A stretch of 64,000 nucleotides of DNA from Planococcus shixiaomingii (GCF_030413615.1 NZ_CP129236.1:3580001-3644000), one strand, 5' to 3'; shown: positions 37,713 through 46,078, counted from the first letter of the stretch. Numbers and translations are program-made. Notes: generated by a model from the letters alone, not told the origin.

Positions 37713-39409
37713 TGCTGTTCCTCCTCATGAATTGGTTTTAGCCAGAAAAACTGGTACGGGCCGAGCTCTAATCCGTCTTCAAAATCCATTGTCTCCTGTG
37801 TAACTATATTGAGGAACCGGCCGGACAGCGGCAAGCGGACTTGCCCGTCCGTCAGGTTGTTGAGGACCAGAAGCGATTCGCCCGCTTTGCCTGTTCTCGA
37901 GAAGGCGAATACCGCTTCCCCGAAATCCTCCACCTGCATCGGCACGTTCGGATGGAAAAGCGCTTCCGCCTTCCGCACCTTGATGATGTCCGTCAGTTCC
38001 GTAAACACCCTGTTTCTTCTCGAGCCGCTTTCCTGGAGCTCGTGTTCAATTTCAGCAAAACCGTATTTCTGGCGGTTGATTGACCGGTTGGCGCCGGTTT
38101 CCTTGACGCCTTCATAATCGTTCCGGGAACCGAGAATGCTTTGGATATAAACCGCCGGAACCCCGGGCAGCGTGAGCAGCACCGAGTGCGCCGCCAAAAA
38201 GCGCTTGATGCGCAAAGAGTCGTCATCATCCTTTTTGTTCAATGCGTCAAAATACGTCACGTTGATTTCGTACGGGATATTTTCGCCCGTCTCGGTTTTT
38301 TTGTAATTGACGAGTGCGCCTTCCGCTTTTAAGGCGTCCACCATAGCCCCGATCTCCTCCTCCGGGATGATGCCCCGTATCGGATTGACGCCAATGCCGT
38401 CATGCGAGGCGAGGAAATTGTAGAATGTCGTATCCCGATTGCCGGCCGGCAGCCCCTTCGCCCATTCCGTCAATGCGCGGGTATTGCCGTTGTGGATGGA
38501 ATACAGCACGAGCGGTGGCAATGGAAACTGATAAACCATATGGGCCTCGTCATGGCCGTTGCCAAAATAAGCTACGTTGTCCTTATGCGGCACATTCGTT
38601 TCGGTGATGAGCACCGTCCCTTTCGCCACGTTGTCCACCACATCGCGGAACAGCTTGACGATTTCGTGCGTCTTTTCGTGGTGGATGCACGTTGTGCCGA
38701 TTTCTTTCCACATAAAGCCGATCGCGTCCAGCCGTATGTATTCCGCCCCCTGCTCAATGTAGAACAGCAGCACTTCGATCATCTCTGCCAATACGTCAGG
38801 GTTCGCAAAATTTAAGTCGATCTGGTCTGCGCTGAACGTCGTCCAGATGTGCTTCTCTTCGCCGTTTGCCAGACGGAACGGTGTGAGAAGCGGCAACGCG
38901 CGCGGACGCGTCACCTTGCTGAGGTCTTCGGCCGGATCCACCTCCACAAAATAATCGGCGTATTTCGGGTTGTTCTTCACATACTCCTGGAACCACTCGC
39001 TTCTCGCGGAAATGTGGTTGCAGACATCGTCAAACATGATGCGCGCCGATCCGGACAGCTCGTGGATATCGTTCCAATCGCCCATCTCCGGATCCACCTG
39101 CCTATAGTCGATGACCGAGAATCCATCATCCGAGGAATACGGGTAAAACGGCAAAATGTGGACAATGCCAAATTTGTCCGACAGGTAAGCGTCGTACATT
39201 TTCTTCAAGGTTTGAAGCGTCGGCTTGCCTTCTTCATTGAACTGGTCGCCGTACGTGATCAGCACGACATCCTCTTCGTCCCACGCCGGCTTTCTTTGGC
39301 GCAGCTCCTTGGCTTTTATTTTCTCCATCGCCGCCTCAATATGGGAATAGACTTTTTCAATATTCTGATCTTCATAGATATAGGAAAGCCGTTCTTTTAT
39401 TCGGTTCAT
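37709..39409 (-). CDS. GH13_18 phosphorylase, probable glucosylglycerate phosphorylase (YcjM-like)
   Basis: A 566-residue retaining phosphorylase of the sucrose-phosphorylase subfamily. Catalytic residues: nucleophile Asp228 (RLDAIGF), acid/base Glu270 (LITETNVPH), transition-state Asp337 (NFLASHDGIG). The ETNVPH and ASHDGIG variants differ from the DTHDGIG of sucrose phosphorylase and resemble YcjM/glucosylglycerate phosphorylases. Expected products are alpha-glucose 1-phosphate and D-glycerate. Glycerate kinase at the far end of the cluster supports this. ATG 39409 has AAGGAGG; the upstream ATG at 39439 does not. First gene of the operon. A perfect cre site lies 16-29 nt before the start. 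Confidence 0.85.
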   Translation of the reverse strand: MNRIKERLSYIYEDQNIEKVYSHIEAAMEKIKAKELRQRKPAWDEEDVVLITYGDQFNEEGKPTLQTLKKMYDAYLSDKFGIVHILPFYPYSSDDGFSVIDYRQVDPEMGDWNDIHELSGSARIMFDDVCNHISARSEWFQEYVKNNPKYADYFVEVDPAEDLSKVTRPRALPLLTPFRLANGEEKHIWTTFSADQIDLNFANPDVLAEMIEVLLFYIEQGAEYIRLDAIGFMWKEIGTTCIHHEKTHEIVKLFRDVVDNVAKGTVLITETNVPHKDNVAYFGNGHDEAHMVYQFPLPPLVLYSIHNGNTRALTEWAKGLPAGNRDTTFYNFLASHDGIGVNPIRGIIPEEEIGAMVDALKAEGALVNYKKTETGENIPYEINVTYFDALNKKDDDDSLRIKRFLAAHSVLLTLPGVPAVYIQSILGSRNDYEGVKETGANRSINRQKYGFAEIEHELQESGSRRNRVFTELTDIIKVRKAEALFHPNVPMQVEDFGEAVFAFSRTGKAGESLLVLNNLTDGQVRLPLSGRFLNIVTQETMDFEDGLELGPYQFFWLKPIHEEEQQ

Positions 39410-39424
39410 ACCGAACCTCCTTTT

Positions 39425-39438
39425 TGATAACGCTTTCA
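39425..39438. promoter_or_regulatory. cre site (CcpA box) of the ycj-like operon
   Basis: TGATAACGCTTTCA reads on the minus strand as TGAAAGCGTTATCA, a perfect match to TGWAANCGNTNWCA. It sits in the leader just before the GH13_18 SD, so glucose repression by roadblock is likely. A weaker cre-like match (12 of 14) lies at 39532-39545. Confidence 0.75.
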
Positions 39439-39498
39439 TTTGAAATAAAAAATTTAAATTTTATGTATGCTAATTCTGAAAAATGGTATATATTTGAT

Positions 39499-39512
39499 TG
39501 GTACCGGTCCCA
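39499..39512. promoter_or_regulatory. Candidate LacI-type operator in the divergent promoter region
   Basis: TGGTACCGGTCCCA is an interrupted palindrome centred on CC/GG (five of seven arm positions pair), the usual form of a LacI/GalR operator. It lies midway between the GH13_18 operon and the divergent LacI gene. A TATAAT (39524-39529) follows on the plus strand. Confidence 0.5.
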
Positions 39513-39599
39513 CGATTAGAATATATAATAGAAAACGCTGTCTGTCAAACCGGATATGGAAGAAACAGCTAGATTTCTACATCCCTTTCACATATTATA

Positions 39600-39693
39600 A
39601 AGTAGCTTAGAACCATGCTTTTACATAACAATGTCCTATACCAGGCGTTCCTTACAAGCCATTAAGCGGCTTTAGGAACATGCCCTTACATAA
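39600..39693. repeat. Pair of imperfect 29/30-bp direct repeats
   Basis: Copy one (39600-39628) and copy two (39664-39693) share AAG..GCTT.AG.A.CATGC..TTACATAA, with one base inserted. They lie between the divergent promoters and the LacI SD. Purpose unknown; they could be activator sites or a decayed duplication. Confidence 0.45.
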
Positions 39694-39750
39694 GCAGAAT
39701 GCTGCATCCAATTTTAGCGTATTTCAAAACGAATAAAGGAAGGAAAGAAC

Positions 39751-40776
39751 ATGGCTCCTACAATTTACGACATCGCCCGCGTGGCCAATGTCTCCAAGTC
39801 GACCGTCTCCCGGGTCCTGAACAATCAGCAGAACATTTCGGACGAAGCAAGGGAACGTGTGCAGAGTGCCATCAAGGAGTTGAACTACCATCCGAACAAG
39901 CTCGCCCGCTCGCTGTCGACCGGCTTCGACGCCATACTGGTCATTTCGCGGTCGAGTGCGACAATTGTCGACAACCCATTTTTCTCGGAAATCCTCAATT
40001 CCGTTTCCCGAAAAGCGGAGGAAGAACATTTTGACGTCATCCTACAGACATCGCAGAACAACCAGGACGAACTGAAAAAATGCATTAAAAAGATCAAGGA
40101 AAAAATGATCAAAGGCATTATCATCCTGTCGTCGCCGACAAATGAAAAGTTGTTGCAGCAGCTCGACGTCTTTGGCATTCCCGTCGTCGTCATCGGCAAA
40201 GTGACCGGCGATTACGCAAACATTTTCAGTGTCGATACCGACAACTACCGGGACAGCTTTGACCAGACCCAGTACTTGATCGACCTTGGCCACAAGAAAA
40301 TCGCCTGCCTGCACTCGCCGTTCGATTACAATGTCGCAATTGACCGGTTCAATGGCTATCTGGACTGCATGAAAGAGAACGGACTTCCGCCTGAATCCGG
40401 TTGGGTCATCAACAGCGGCTACACGATCGACAAAGCGTACAAAGCGGCCAAAAGCCTGTTGCGGCTGAAAAACCGCCCGACCGCCATTTTTGCAACGGAC
40501 GATTTGAAAGTCATCAGCGTCTACCGCGCGTTCAGCGAAGCAAATGTCCGCATACCAGCTGACATTTCCGTCATCGGCTACAGCAATTCCAACCTGGCGC
40601 AGTTTCTGTTCCCGTCGCTGACCAGCATGGAAATCCCGATTCGCAAGCTCGGCGAGACCGGAACCGAGCTGCTGTTCTCGAAGATTAGAGGGACAGCAGG
40701 CGCGACGCCGCAGCGGATCATCATCCCTACCCCCAACATCAAAGGGGATTCGGTGGCTGCGATGAGCGGTAATTGA
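39751..40776 (+). CDS. LacI-family regulator of the ycj-like cluster (YcjW-like)
   Basis: A 341-residue repressor. The helix-turn-helix TIYDIARVANVSKSTVSRVL is followed by hinge NYHPNKLARSLSTG and a sugar-binding domain (GIPVVVIGKVTG, DLGHKKIACLHSP, PTAIFATDDLKVISVY, ISVIGYSNSNLAQFLFP SLTSMEIP). SD AAGGAAGG. Divergent from the GH13_18/ABC operon, the same relation as regulator and operon in many sugar loci; E. coli has ycjW at the end of its cluster. The 340-bp gap holds a LacI-type palindrome and a cre site. Confidence 0.88.
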   Translation: MAPTIYDIARVANVSKSTVSRVLNNQQNISDEARERVQSAIKELNYHPNKLARSLSTGFDAILVISRSSATIVDNPFFSEILNSVSRKAEEEHFDVILQTSQNNQDELKKCIKKIKEKMIKGIIILSSPTNEKLLQQLDVFGIPVVVIGKVTGDYANIFSVDTDNYRDSFDQTQYLIDLGHKKIACLHSPFDYNVAIDRFNGYLDCMKENGLPPESGWVINSGYTIDKAYKAAKSLLRLKNRPTAIFATDDLKVISVYRAFSEANVRIPADISVIGYSNSNLAQFLFPSLTSMEIPIRKLGETGTELLFSKIRGTAGATPQRIIIPTPNIKGDSVAAMSGN

Positions 40777-40834
40777 GCAGGCAAACAAAAGTTTGAGGTT
40801 TTTTGCGGTCAAATTGGTAAGTATTGAGGTTACA

Positions 40835-40936
40835 GCTTTTACAACTCGCTCCGGCTGCTTTGGGCAGGGCTTTCGCAAGAAGCCAGGAAAATCGCCTGTC
40901 TTCTTGCTTCGCCTTGCCCTTGGACGCAGCGTCGCT
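40835..40936. repeat. 102-bp dispersed palindromic repeat, copy 2
   Basis: Matches 16227-16328 without gaps, with about 16 differences in 102 positions, and is likewise an imperfect inverted repeat around GCAAGAAG...CTTCTTGC. Here it lies 58 bp after the LacI stop. The two copies are 24.6 kb apart in the same orientation. Confidence 0.75.
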
Positions 40937-41395
40937 GGAAAGCATTTTAAAAAGCAGCATCGCCTGCTTTAGATTCTTCATATAATAAAGCATGAAGCAA
41001 AACAGCGGAGATTTCCGCCAAGCAGCTTGGAGCTAAAGGATTATGTGTTATTAGTACCTTCGTTTTGCGGATATCAAAAGTTGAAAATAATCATTTAATC
41101 ATTTTTTACACCTCTGCTTCCCTACGAAGCAGAGGTGTTTTTGTCCATTTTGATTATCAAAGAAACGGCTGAACAGCAGAAAATTCTTACTGCCGCAGAG
41201 ATTGAATTGACTTATAGTAAGAAGAAAGATGTGGGATTATTTGTAAAATCATTTTTAATAGAAGAGTGGATGCAAGGGTCGTTTACTGCTAGGCGTCATT
41301 GACACTTTATAAATCAAAGGGTGGAAAAGTAATAAATCAAGAATAAATCATTTATCAACGAGATGAATTGAAGTAAAAAATTCAAAAATGCCTGA
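40937..41395. other. Intergenic region, 459 bp
   Basis: It contains a strong terminator and one 51-codon open frame (41150-41302, TTG start, no SD) whose translation looks protein-like (EQQKILTAAEIELTYSKKKD) but matches nothing recognised; it may be a relic. The rest is AT-rich and featureless. Confidence 0.4.
41108..41143 (+). terminator. Orphan terminator
   Basis: Perfect ACACCTCTGCTTC / GAAGCAGAGGTGT stem, 5-nt loop, five T. The nearest upstream gene on this strand is the LacI regulator 330 bp away. Confidence 0.85.
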
Positions 41396-41500
41396 TTATA
41401 ATTTCCGATTTCTATTACCAGCGTTAAAAATACCTATTACTATGAGAAATATACCAAACATTAAAATTGCGTTATCGAGAATTAAATCAATAAAATCCAT
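41396..41500 (-). CDS. Small membrane protein, 34 residues
   Basis: An open frame with an excellent SD (AAAAAGGAGGAGA, 8 bases before ATG 41500). The product starts MDFIDLILDNAILMFGIFLI, continues VIGIFNAGNRNRKL and ends at TAA 41396-41398. It has one hydrophobic helix (about 8-25), an acidic N-terminus and a basic tail, so it should insert with the tail in the cytoplasm. Not recognised as a known family. No toxin/antitoxin partner is obvious. The next gene (41668) is divergent and also encodes a small membrane protein. Confidence 0.6.
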   Translation of the reverse strand: MDFIDLILDNAILMFGIFLIVIGIFNAGNRNRKL

Positions 41501-41667
41501 TCTGTCTTCTCCTCCTTTTTAATAGTAGGCATACTTTTCACATGCGATTATTGACCCATACCCTTTTAATGCCAATGAAATCCTTATGGCCGTTCAAAAA
41601 TTTTTTCAGTAAATATATATTTGAGAAAAAATTAAAGCAAAATTTTTATTGTAAAGGAGCATTAATC

Positions 41668-41952
41668 TTGGAAATAGTTACTGTCTTAGACTTTTCAGCG
41701 GTTATGGGAGTGCTAAGTGTTTTAGCTTTCTTCTTTTCAGTTTCCAGAAAAGCAGAAGGATTTTATGAGGAAACAATTGAAAATCCAGATCCGTCGGGCT
41801 TTTCTATATTAGTTGGCGGAATTATAATGGGGCTTCATAAGCTGTATCAACTAATTTTTAAGAGATACCATATTTTAGTGCTAAGAATTACGTTGTTCAC
41901 TTTTGGTGCTGCATTTCTGATTATGGGTGCTGGAGTTTGGTTTTTGATTTGA
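41668..41952 (+). CDS. Small membrane protein, 94 residues, unknown
   Basis: The frame is open from 41542, but the first 42 codons lack an SD. AAAGGAG (41653-41659) eight bases before TTG 41668 marks the true start. Two helices (about 4-24 and 70-92) flank a soluble loop containing RKAEGFYEETIENPDPSGFS and a KRYH patch. No family recognised. Followed by a strong shared terminator. Confidence 0.6.
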   Translation: MEIVTVLDFSAVMGVLSVLAFFFSVSRKAEGFYEETIENPDPSGFSILVGGIIMGLHKLYQLIFKRYHILVLRITLFTFGAAFLIMGAGVWFLI

Positions 41953-41966
41953 AGCTTTATAATTAA

Positions 41967-42010
41967 AAAGACGGCGTGCCAGTAGAAATTCTACTGGCAC
42001 GCCGCTTTTT
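41967..42010. terminator. Bidirectional terminator
   Basis: Perfect GGCGTGCCAGTAGAA / TTCTACTGGCACGCC palindrome with A- and T-runs outside, serving the small membrane gene and the convergent HAD gene. Confidence 0.93.
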
Positions 42011-42062
42011 GTGGATTGCAGGCTTTTCAAACTAACATGACATAAACCGGCTCACTTATTGT

Positions 42063-42923
42063 TCATTTTTTTAATATGTACTTGTTTATGGCATGGGCTA
42101 CGCCGTTTTCATCGTTCGAATAGGTAACCGCATCACAAATTTCTTTCACCAGCGGTTCGGCATTCCCCATTGCAACGGAGAGGCCGGCCATTTCGAACAT
42201 CGGGATATCGTTGAAGTTGTCCCCGATGGCGATGGTATCTTCCATAGCAATGCCGTAATGCTCCGCTATCCGTTTTAAGGCGTTTCCTTTATTGCCGTTT
42301 TTATCCATCACTTCAATATTCAAAGGATGCGAAGAAGTAAAGCCAACGGTGGTGATCTCTTCCAAATACGTGGCCAGCTCCGATTTGATGCGGTGGTTCA
42401 GCGTCAGCACAAAGAACTTTTGAATGGCGACTTCTTTCTCCTTAAACAATTCACTATAGTGATCAAAAAAGTTGATGAGACTGGATCGCTGCGGTTGTTC
42501 CGTAATCCTTTGATACGTTTCATCCGAAAGGCCTTCCACGTGGATCTTTTCCCGTTCCATGGCGAGTTCCACGCGTTCGGACCAGTCGGCAGGCAGGTAA
42601 ATTCCATCATCCGTATAGATTCGATAAGGGGCCCTTTCCTCATCCAATTTCTCAGCAATCTTATGGATATCTTCCGGGTTCATCGAGACCCTGTTCAGCA
42701 CACGTCCGCGGTCTTGCACAACCGATCCGTTGCTCCCGGCCAACGGAATCGACATTGCGTACCGGTTCAGAATTTGCTGGATATCCTCGGGTGCGCGGCC
42801 AGAGCAGATCATGACAATATTCCCTTGGCTCTGGGCTTCCTGTATGGCTTCAAGATTTTCGTTCGTGATTTTCATCTCAGTGGATAACAACGTGCCATCC
42901 AAATCAAGCGCGATGAGTTTCAT
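42063..42923 (-). CDS. Cof-type HAD-IIB phosphatase
   Basis: A 286-residue HAD phosphatase with C2 cap. Motif I is IALDLDGTLL (Asp8, Asp10), motif II MICSGRA, motif III/IV NKGNALKRIAEHYGI and IGDNFNDIPMFEMAG. The family dephosphorylates sugar phosphates or flavin/pyridoxal phosphate; the substrate cannot be told from sequence. It is not a beta-phosphoglucomutase (cap type and motifs differ), so it does not fill the gap in the ycj-like pathway. SD AGAGGTGA. Stands alone before a PRPP synthetase gene on the same strand, 168 bp apart with a terminator between. Confidence 0.88.
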   Translation of the reverse strand: MKLIALDLDGTLLSTEMKITNENLEAIQEAQSQGNIVMICSGRAPEDIQQILNRYAMSIPLAGSNGSVVQDRGRVLNRVSMNPEDIHKIAEKLDEERAPYRIYTDDGIYLPADWSERVELAMEREKIHVEGLSDETYQRITEQPQRSSLINFFDHYSELFKEKEVAIQKFFVLTLNHRIKSELATYLEEITTVGFTSSHPLNIEVMDKNGNKGNALKRIAEHYGIAMEDTIAIGDNFNDIPMFEMAGLSVAMGNAEPLVKEICDAVTYSNDENGVAHAINKYILKK

Positions 42924-43036
42924 GTTTCTTCACCTCTTCTATAAATTTGCATGGACTACTTCCTTTCAGTATAACCATTGTTCTCTGCCAGCTCAAAAAT
43001 CCTAACCTTTTCCAGTAAAACTGAATAGCACCGAAA

Positions 43037-43088
43037 TAAAAAAAAGCGTTGTACCAGCAAGAACATTCAGGCTGGTACAACGCTTTTG
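43037..43088 (-). terminator. Terminator after the PRPP synthetase gene
   Basis: AAAGCGTTGTACCAGC / GCTGGTACAACGCTTT perfect stem with 12-nt loop, long T-run on the minus strand. Confidence 0.93.
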
Positions 43089-43091
43089 CAT

Positions 43092-44057
43092 TTATTCAAA
43101 TAACGGGCTTACCGGTTTTTCGTTGTGGACGTGCTCGATTGCTTCAGCCAACAGAGGCGCGACAGAAAGAATGGTAATTTTCGGAATGCGTTTTTCCTCC
43201 GGCAGCTGGATAGTGTTGGTTACAATAAGCTCTTTCAGCGGCGACTCTTGGAGCCGTTGAATCGCTTGGCCTGATAAGACGGCGTGGGTACAGCAAGCAT
43301 AAACAGCTTTTGCCCCTTCTTCCATCAACAGTCTGGCAGCCAACGCAATCGTAGCAGCGGTATCCACGATGTCGACGATGATGATAGTGTTCTTTCCTTT
43401 TACGTCCCCGACAACATTGATCACTTCAGACTCATTCGGTTCCGGCCGGCGTTTATCCAAAAAGCCGATCGGAGCGTCCAAACGGTTCGCCAGTTTGCGG
43501 GCTCTTCCCAATCCTCCGTTGTCCGGAGCTACAACGATGACATCTTCCAATCCCTTTTCCAGGAGATGCTCTGCCAGAATCGGAATGCCAAGCAACTGGT
43601 CTACCGGCATGTCGAAGAATCCCTGGATTTGCGGAGCATGAAGATCCATGGTGATGATACGGGTCGCCCCTGCTGTTTCCAGCATGTTGGCAACGAGTTT
43701 TGCCGTGATCGGCTCGCGCGAACTCGCTTTTCGGTCCTGGCGTGCATAACCGTAATACGGAATGACCACATTGATGGTTTCCGCAGACGCCCGCTTCAAG
43801 GCATCGATCATGATCAGAAGTTCCATGATGTGCTCATTTCCCGACTGGGAGGTCGACTGGATCAAATAGACTTCATCGCCCCGTACGCTTTCTTCGATGT
43901 TGATTTGGATTTCCCCGTCACTAAACCGGGTGACCGAACTTTTCCCAAGTTCGCAGCCCAAAAGCTTTGCGATTTCCTGAGCCAATTCCGGATTTGAATT
44001 TAATGTAAACAGTTTAAACTTCCGACCTAATTGATAAGGCAATTTAGAGACCCCCAT
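43092..44057 (-). CDS. Ribose-phosphate pyrophosphokinase (divergent Prs paralogue)
   Basis: A 321-residue class I PRPP synthetase that makes PRPP from ribose 5-phosphate and ATP. The fold is complete: [77 protein letters not shown]. Two changes hit the ribose-phosphate loop: the usual DDIIDTAGT is here V228-D-I-V-D-T-A-A235-T, losing the first Asp and the Gly. The flexible loop has KASSREP for KARSREP. It is not in the usual glmU-prs context, so a housekeeping prs probably exists elsewhere. ATG 44057 has no SD; TTG five codons in follows GGGGGT and is an alternative. Confidence 0.88.
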   Translation of the reverse strand: MGVSKLPYQLGRKFKLFTLNSNPELAQEIAKLLGCELGKSSVTRFSDGEIQINIEESVRGDEVYLIQSTSQSGNEHIMELLIMIDALKRASAETINVVIPYYGYARQDRKASSREPITAKLVANMLETAGATRIITMDLHAPQIQGFFDMPVDQLLGIPILAEHLLEKGLEDVIVVAPDNGGLGRARKLANRLDAPIGFLDKRRPEPNESEVINVVGDVKGKNTIIIVDIVDTAATIALAARLLMEEGAKAVYACCTHAVLSGQAIQRLQESPLKELIVTNTIQLPEEKRIPKITILSVAPLLAEAIEHVHNEKPVSPLFE

Positions 44058-44255
44058 GTAACGATTTTTAAAAGCTTATGGCTAAGCCGCTGATGAAACA
44101 GAACGTTTTCTAGTTCTACTATATCATCAAACTCACCCGGAGTCTTTGATGAGAAAGTACTGACAACCACCAGATCCGCTCCTATTTCCGGGTTTCTTTA
44201 AAATCAGCAGCAAAATAAAACAGAGGTCCTCTATACCGCAGCTTAAACTTTTTCT

Positions 44256-45098
44256 TCACTGTTCCGGTGCATCGTCGCCAACAACATACGGATCGCAGCT
44301 ATTGGCCATTCCGCTGTCGAATCCAGCCATGAACGCGGCAGTGCGTTCGGCTGGCGTGCCATGATCCTCATCATCAATCAAATCAAATTGTCCGGCGCCG
44401 GATAACGACTCCATTGCTTTTTCAACAACGCTGGATTCCAATGACTCTTTGTCGTAGGCAGAGTGCGCCCACACTCCCGTCAGGCAATCCGCATTCAGCT
44501 CGGTCCTTTTGACGGGCACCAGTCTTTCCTCATCGGCTTGAACGGGCAGCCAGCCCCATTCAGCCTGAAGCGAATGGGCGTATAAGTGGGCCATGGCGGC
44601 CGCTACGGCAAAGTTTCCGGTTTCAGCGCCGGCGGCCGGATCCGCGTTCGATTCCACTTCGCTTTCCCATATTTTCATGGCCAGCTCATTGGCAAAAACG
44701 ATTGCATCGTCCTCCGCACAATAGAAGGCGTCGTCCGGACCGGTCGATCCCGTGCCAATGCAGCTCGTCGCCTCCGTCTCCCCCGCATACGGCAGACTGT
44801 AATCGACAACCGGCATATTGTGGCCTCCTTGAACCATTAACTCGGCCCACAAACTATGCACATTATTGATGAGTAATTCGAGATAGCTGGTCATGGCTCC
44901 GCTGCTTTTATCAGCCGTAAACCCGTAGGTCACTGTTTCTCCCGGTTCCGCAGCCGGCGCTTTCGGCAGTTCGATCATTTTAAGTTCACCGCTTGGCTCT
45001 TCGTTTCCAGCAGTGGATGTTTCCTGTTCCGGCCCGCATGCCCCCAGCACTAACACCATCAATATGGTTATAAGGATGTTGCCAGGCAAGTTAAACAC
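44256..45098 (-). CDS. YpfJ-like metallopeptidase-fold lipoprotein, catalytic Glu lost
   Basis: A 280-residue secreted lipoprotein (lipobox LGAC) with the layout of the YpfJ/neutral zinc metallopeptidase family: CIGTGSTGPDDAFYCAEDDAIVF, then a zinc helix, then ADCLTGVWAH and the HGTPAERTAAFMAGFDSG end. The zinc helix reads MAHLYAHSLQAE. HExxH has become His171-Leu-Tyr-Ala-His175, so both His remain but the catalytic Glu is replaced by Leu. It is therefore probably not an active protease. GTG 45098 is preceded by GAAAGGAG at 8 nt and puts the signal peptide at the start; the ORF's earlier ATG does not. No operon partner. Confidence 0.75.
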   Translation of the reverse strand: MFNLPGNILITILMVLVLGACGPEQETSTAGNEEPSGELKMIELPKAPAAEPGETVTYGFTADKSSGAMTSYLELLINNVHSLWAELMVQGGHNMPVVDYSLPYAGETEATSCIGTGSTGPDDAFYCAEDDAIVFANELAMKIWESEVESNADPAAGAETGNFAVAAAMAHLYAHSLQAEWGWLPVQADEERLVPVKRTELNADCLTGVWAHSAYDKESLESSVVEKAMESLSGAGQFDLIDDEDHGTPAERTAAFMAGFDSGMANSCDPYVVGDDAPEQ

Positions 45099-45432
45099 GA
45101 TAATTTCTCCTTTCTTTAAAGTGGCCTCCACCGTTCAACACCAACTTTCCACCTCCACCGCAAACTGCCTGTATTTTAATAAAAAAAGCTATACACTAGT
45201 TCCCGTTTTCTTTCCAGTATATCATATTTATCTGATTATTTTGTTAAAAATTGCGTTTCAGGAAAACCGTACCTTCAAATAAAGTGCTGAGGGTGCACAG
45301 TTGGGGATTGGTATGTCGGGAGACAAAGTTGTAGAAGTGAAGAAGGGCGATGATGAAAATACCTGCAGGAATTCTTACTGATATGGAGAAATTAATACGT
45401 AATAACATTAATTAGGAAAGGAGGAGATACTG
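45099..45432. other. Divergent intergenic region, 334 bp
   Basis: It lies between the lipoprotein gene and the universal stress protein gene. No small gene, operator or clear promoter was identified. Confidence 0.4.
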
Positions 45433-45903
45433 ATGACATTTGTATATAAACAAATCCTGGTGGCTGTCGATGGATCGGGTGAAGCTGAGTGGGCGTTTGA
45501 AAAATCGATTGAAATAGCTAAGCGGAATAATGCCGCACTTAACCTAATCCATGTGATCGATGTCCGTTCCTACACGACCATGACAAAGCGCACACCAGAT
45601 ATCGATGACGAGGTCTTTGACCAAGGAAAAGAGCTTCTCGATCGCTACAAAAAGAAAGCAGAGGCAGCTGGTGTTACTGAAGTAAATGCCATTGTCGCCC
45701 CCGGCTCCCCAAAAACGACTATTTCACGCGAATATGCAAAACGGGTGAAAGCCGACCTTATTGTATGCGGAGCCCACGGCTTGAATGCAGTGGAGCATTT
45801 TCTGATGGGAAGTGTGTCTGAGCATATTGTGCGCAGCAGCCCTTGCGATGTTTTGGTCGTCCGAAAAAACGAACCCGAGCAAGCAGAGAACCAAATAGAG
45901 TAA
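45433..45903 (+). CDS. Universal stress protein (UspA family)
   Basis: A 156-residue ATP-binding type Usp. It begins QILVAVDGSGEAEWAFEKSI, with Asp in VAVDGS for ATP. The nucleotide loop G-2x-G-9x-G(S/T) is seen as CGAHGLNAVEHFLMGSVSEH (about 115-134), and it ends VLVVRKNEPEQ. SD AAAGGAGGAG. Single gene with its own hairpin terminator. Role in stress survival is by family; no partner gene is adjacent. Confidence 0.92.
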   Translation: MTFVYKQILVAVDGSGEAEWAFEKSIEIAKRNNAALNLIHVIDVRSYTTMTKRTPDIDDEVFDQGKELLDRYKKKAEAAGVTEVNAIVAPGSPKTTISREYAKRVKADLIVCGAHGLNAVEHFLMGSVSEHIVRSSPCDVLVVRKNEPEQAENQIE

Positions 45904-45956
45904 ATTTTAACTGATGAAAATATGATGGATTCCGCTCCATACCAACAAAATCCAAA

Positions 45957-45997
45957 GAAGCCCGGTTAACTTGTCCTTCAAGCTAACCGGGCTTCTA
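45957..45997 (+). terminator. Terminator after the usp gene
   Basis: GAAGCCCGGTTA pairs with TAACCGGGCTTC around a 15-nt centre; the T-run is weak. Confidence 0.75.
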
Positions 45998-46078
45998 TGA
46001 TTATCCAAAGGCTTTGCTATCTACTGTCTTCGTAAAGCGTCTTAGGCTTATATTTCCCTACCTCTATCGAACATAATT

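Noticed and set aside
41150..41302. 51-codon frame with protein-like translation
   Set aside because: No SD, TTG start directly after a terminator, and no recognised family; could be a relic but cannot be called a gene.
42063..42923. HAD gene considered as the missing beta-phosphoglucomutase of the ycj-like pathway
   Set aside because: It has the Cof-type C2 cap and motifs (NKGNALK, GDNFNDIPM) rather than the small helical cap of PgmB.
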